Origin: Gammaproteobacteria bacterium
Lineage (GTDB): Bacteria > Pseudomonadota > Gammaproteobacteria > JALTLT01
Reading direction: 5' to 3'
Assembly (NCBI GenBank): GCA_027001815.1
Contig: JALTLT010000486.1
Location: 1-8,873 of the forward strand
Length of the DNA: 8,873 nt
The position numbers and the translations under genes are program-made. The notes under the pieces were generated by a model that was not told the DNA's origin, did no database searches, and worked only from the letters and a program-made list of their open reading frames with translations. Positions 7,020-8,873 of this stretch are shown one piece after another; position 1 is the first letter of the stretch; the number at the start of each line of letters is the position of its first letter.

Positions 7020-7189
7020 TTAACAGGATGTTGAAAAAGGCCGTCCTGGCCTTTTTCAACGCCGGAAGCCGAAAATGCGATTTCCGGCTTCCTCACGTTT
7101 TCAATGACTTGCCGTCATTGAAAACGGCGGTGCATCCATGCACCGCGGCACAGGCTGTCGAAAAACGGAGTTTTTCAACAGCCTGTTAA
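7020..7189. repeat. 170-bp terminal-inverted-repeat element with five consecutive hairpins (MITE-like)
   Basis: The ends 7020-7038 and 7171-7189 are inverted repeats that match at 18 of 19 positions (TTAACAGG[A/C]TGTTGAAAAA). Between them lie five separate stem-loops: 7030-7060 (13 bp, perfect), 7064-7092 (12 bp with one mismatch), 7096-7126 (13 bp, perfect), 7127-7146 (8 bp, four-base loop) and 7150-7186 (16 bp with one mismatch, three-base loop). About 120 of the 170 bases are in stems. The element carries no gene, is AT-richer than its surroundings and exactly fills the secretin-cpaF gap. Short palindromic elements with inverted ends are often non-autonomous mobile repeats. TTAA at both ends may be part of the repeat or a target duplication; one copy cannot decide. 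Confidence 0.85.
7030..7060 (-). terminator. Terminator-like hairpin before cpaF (possible attenuator)
   Basis: The stem GTTGAAAAAGGCC pairs perfectly over 13 bp around a five-base loop. GGCC at the loop side is followed by TTTTTC on either strand, so it resembles a bidirectional intrinsic terminator, although the T-run is itself inside the stem. On the minus strand it lies 37 bases before the cpaF start. If active it would lower transcription of cpaF and the genes after it relative to the secretin. Activity is inferred. Confidence 0.3.
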
Positions 7190-8484
7190 TCCATGATGGA
7201 GAACCGCAGGCGTCGGTCCGCCCGCTGCTCGAGCCTCTCGACCCGTTCCAGATTCTCCCGGTTGATGCGATGTTCGGCATCCATGAGGAACGGCGTGACG
7301 AGAATGACCAGCTCCGTCTCGCTGTTGCGGAACTCCCGGGACTTGAACAGTTCGCCCAGTACGGGAATCGATCCCAGGCCGGGGATCTTCTCCACCTCCT
7401 TGCCATCGTCACTGTTGAAGAGCCCCGCGATGACCATCGTCTGTCCTTCACGCAGATTCATGTCGGTCTCCGCCTTGCGACTGGTGAAGCCGGGATATCC
7501 GGCCACCGAGAGGGTCGTATCGATGGCGCTCACCTCGACCGTCACCCGGGTATCGATGTAGCCCTCGGGATCGGCACGCGGTTCGATCTGCAGGATGATG
7601 CCGTACTGCTTGAAGAGAACCGTTACGCTTCCATTCGCCTGACTGATCGGTATCGGCACCTCGCCTCCGACGAGAAACTCGGCCTCCCCCCCGGACCGGC
7701 AGGCCAGCTTGGGCTCTGCCAGCATTCGCGCATCACCATTCTGGTCGAGCAGGTTGATGATTGAGGTGAGAGTACTGGAGATCCCGAAGAAGGGCTGGGT
7801 GCCCACATCGGCGGGAGGCGGATCGACAAAGGGGATGCCGGGCAGGGCCGTCCCTCGATAGGCATCGGCGGTCACCCAGTCGGCAGCGACCCCGTAGGTG
7901 GGACCGCTCATGAAATCGGCCCAATCGACACCGATCTTCTTGAGGGACGACTTCCTCACCTCGACCACCTTGACATCGAAGTAGATCATGCTCTGCAGGG
8001 TGATTCCGCCAGACGTGACATAGCTCACCACGTCGGGGAACTGCGCCGCGACGGCGTTCACCCGCAACTGGTCGTCCTCTCGCAGACTCTGGCCGCGAAT
8101 GACGATGCGATCTCCGACGATCTCGGCCCTCACCCCCTCGATGTCCGAGAGATGCCCCTCGATCTGCGACAGCAGCTCCTCGATGGAACGGTGGACGATG
8201 CGCAACAGATAGCGACGCTGCGTGCCATCCCGGCTCCAGATCCGAAGATCCGTGAGCCCGGGACTGAGGGCAATCAGCATCACCTGGCCGCTGTCGCGGA
8301 ACACCTTCACCTCGGCGAGCTTGCCGTTGCCCACCGACACCCGCTTCACCGCCCCCGTGTCGAGCACCTCGGTCTGTCCGACGAACAGCTCGATCCTCTC
8401 CACCGGGTCGGCGACCACCGGCAGGGAGGGGCAGAACAGGAGCGAAAACACCGTCGGAAAGAGCAGGGAGAGGAGCCGCCTCAC
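7186..8484 (-). CDS. cpaC: CpaC/RcpA-type secretin, outer-membrane channel of the Tad pilus
   Basis: The protein is 432 aa. A Sec signal peptide (MRRLLSLLFPTVFSLLFCPSLPVVA) is followed by an N-terminal pilus-secretin domain at about 26-100 (VGQTEVLDTGAVKRVSVGNGKLAEV), a BON-like segment at about 103-157 (IEGVRAEIVGDRIVIRGQS), and the secretin barrel domain at about 165-400. The secretin signature VEKIPGLGSIPVLGELF lies at 364-380, and VPIPI with an ILQIEPRAD strand before it is also typical. It forms the outer-membrane pore for the pilus. It starts with GTG at 8484, overlapping the cpaB stop as GTGA, with a G-rich ribosome binding site upstream. Its TAA stop is part of the terminal repeat of the adjoining hairpin element. 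The tail after about residue 403 (RINRENLERVERLEQRADRR) is charged and helical. The gene is intact. Confidence 0.95.
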   Translation of the reverse strand: MRRLLSLLFPTVFSLLFCPSLPVVADPVERIELFVGQTEVLDTGAVKRVSVGNGKLAEVKVFRDSGQVMLIALSPGLTDLRIWSRDGTQRRYLLRIVHRSIEELLSQIEGHLSDIEGVRAEIVGDRIVIRGQSLREDDQLRVNAVAAQFPDVVSYVTSGGITLQSMIYFDVKVVEVRKSSLKKIGVDWADFMSGPTYGVAADWVTADAYRGTALPGIPFVDPPPADVGTQPFFGISSTLTSIINLLDQNGDARMLAEPKLACRSGGEAEFLVGGEVPIPISQANGSVTVLFKQYGIILQIEPRADPEGYIDTRVTVEVSAIDTTLSVAGYPGFTSRKAETDMNLREGQTMVIAGLFNSDDGKEVEKIPGLGSIPVLGELFKSREFRNSETELVILVTPFLMDAEHRINRENLERVERLEQRADRRLRFSIMD

Positions 8485-8873
8485 TTGACGCCCCCGAGTA
8501 TGATCTCGACCCGGCGACTCTGTCTGCCCGGGGAGCGTGAGGTGCGCAGGAGCGTGGCGTCCGTCACCCGACTGACACGGGTCGTCTCCCCCCCCTCCGC
8601 CGATCGCAGCGCCACCGTCAGGGAGCCCGACTCGCGGGCATGGCTGATGCGCACGGCGTCCTGGGGATCGACCATCAGGGTGATGGTCTGGAAGCGGCCC
8701 GTCTTGCCACGCAACGTGGTGCGCAGCTCGTCATCCGTGGCGATGACCGGAACATCCAGCAACAGCGGAATGGTCACCGTCCCCCCTCTGCTCGACAGGG
8801 TCGCGAGAAGATCGATGTGATCTCCGGGACGGAGCATCCCCGAAACCGATGAGACGAGATCGACCTGAAAGGT
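8481..8873 (-). CDS. cpaB: CpaB/RcpC periplasmic pilus protein, C-terminal part
   Basis: This is the last 130 residues of a gene that continues beyond the right edge. The segment VDLVSSVSGMLRPGDHIDLLATL matches the CpaB/RcpC motif VSGFLRPGDRVDV just after the SAF domain. LLLDVPVIAT and TLMVDPQDAVRISHARESGSLTVALR match the RcpC/CpaB C-terminal domain, in which the 'LxVxPxxAxxLxxAxxxGxLxLxLR' pattern is conserved. CpaB is a periplasmic protein associated with the Tad secretin. Its TGA stop overlaps the GTG start of the secretin by four bases (GTGA). Any N-terminal signal anchor and SAF domain lie outside the window. An internal Met at 8837 is not the real start, because the frame is open and CpaB-like up to the edge. 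Confidence 0.9.
   Translation of the reverse strand, partial: TFQVDLVSSVSGMLRPGDHIDLLATLSSRGGTVTIPLLLDVPVIATDDELRTTLRGKTGRFQTITLMVDPQDAVRISHARESGSLTVALRSAEGGETTRVSRVTDATLLRTSRSPGRQSRRVEIILGGVK

Noticed and set aside
6994..7059. N-terminal extension of the CpaF frame with a start inside the hairpin element
   Set aside because: The only start there is a TTG in the stem of the first hairpin. The extra 22 residues (KKARTAFFNILL...) are translated repeat, and the ATG at 6993 leads straight into the FHA domain.
1..8873. CRISPR arrays, tRNA or rRNA genes, phage or toxin-antitoxin genes
   Set aside because: No regularly spaced direct repeats, RNA gene signatures or such protein families are visible on either strand.

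Overview
The window is high-GC (clearly above 60% in the genes, with strong G/C preference at third codon positions). It is almost entirely one minus-strand operon for a Tad (tight adherence) / Flp type IVc pilus machine. The protein families are typical of proteobacteria. GC content and the style of the intergenic repeat fit a gamma- or delta-proteobacterium, but nothing here fixes the taxon.

Read in transcription order, from high to low coordinates: the C-terminal part of the CpaB/RcpC periplasmic protein (8873-8481, cut by the window edge); the CpaC/RcpA outer-membrane secretin (8484-7186); a 170-bp terminal-inverted-repeat element made of five consecutive hairpins (7189-7020); a CpaF/TadA assembly ATPase with an N-terminal FHA domain (6993-5281); the two inner-membrane platform proteins TadB (5281-4430) and TadC (4422-3529); a DUF192 protein (3554-3108); a single-pass membrane protein with a cytoplasmic FHA domain and a periplasmic helical-repeat domain (3115-1685); a TadD-like TPR lipoprotein (1685-1167); and a TadE-like pseudopilin (1121-429). 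Most neighbours overlap by 1-8 bases or are separated by a few bases, so this looks like one transcription unit with translational coupling. The exception is the secretin-cpaF junction, which the hairpin element occupies.

Expected roles: CpaB and the secretin form the outer-membrane/periplasmic channel. The FHA-ATPase powers pilin assembly on the TadB/TadC platform. The TadD lipoprotein would assist the secretin or the outer-membrane end. The TadE-like protein is a minor pseudopilin. The window contains no major Flp pilin, prepilin peptidase (TadV/CpaA), CpaD/RcpB or TadZ/CpaE. Flp pilin and peptidase often lie upstream of cpaB, which is beyond the right edge. TadZ/CpaE usually lies just before cpaF, and here that slot is empty.

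The most interesting point is two separate FHA (phosphothreonine-reading) domains in one pilus operon, one fused to the motor and one on a membrane protein laid out like type III secretion YscD/PrgH, together with the absence of TadZ. This suggests a phospho-signal-controlled Tad machine. The left 428 bp differ: lower GC, no recognisable gene, an imperfect hairpin, and a long stop-free minus-strand frame that runs off the edge. This may be a dispersed repeat or a poorly characterised ORF.
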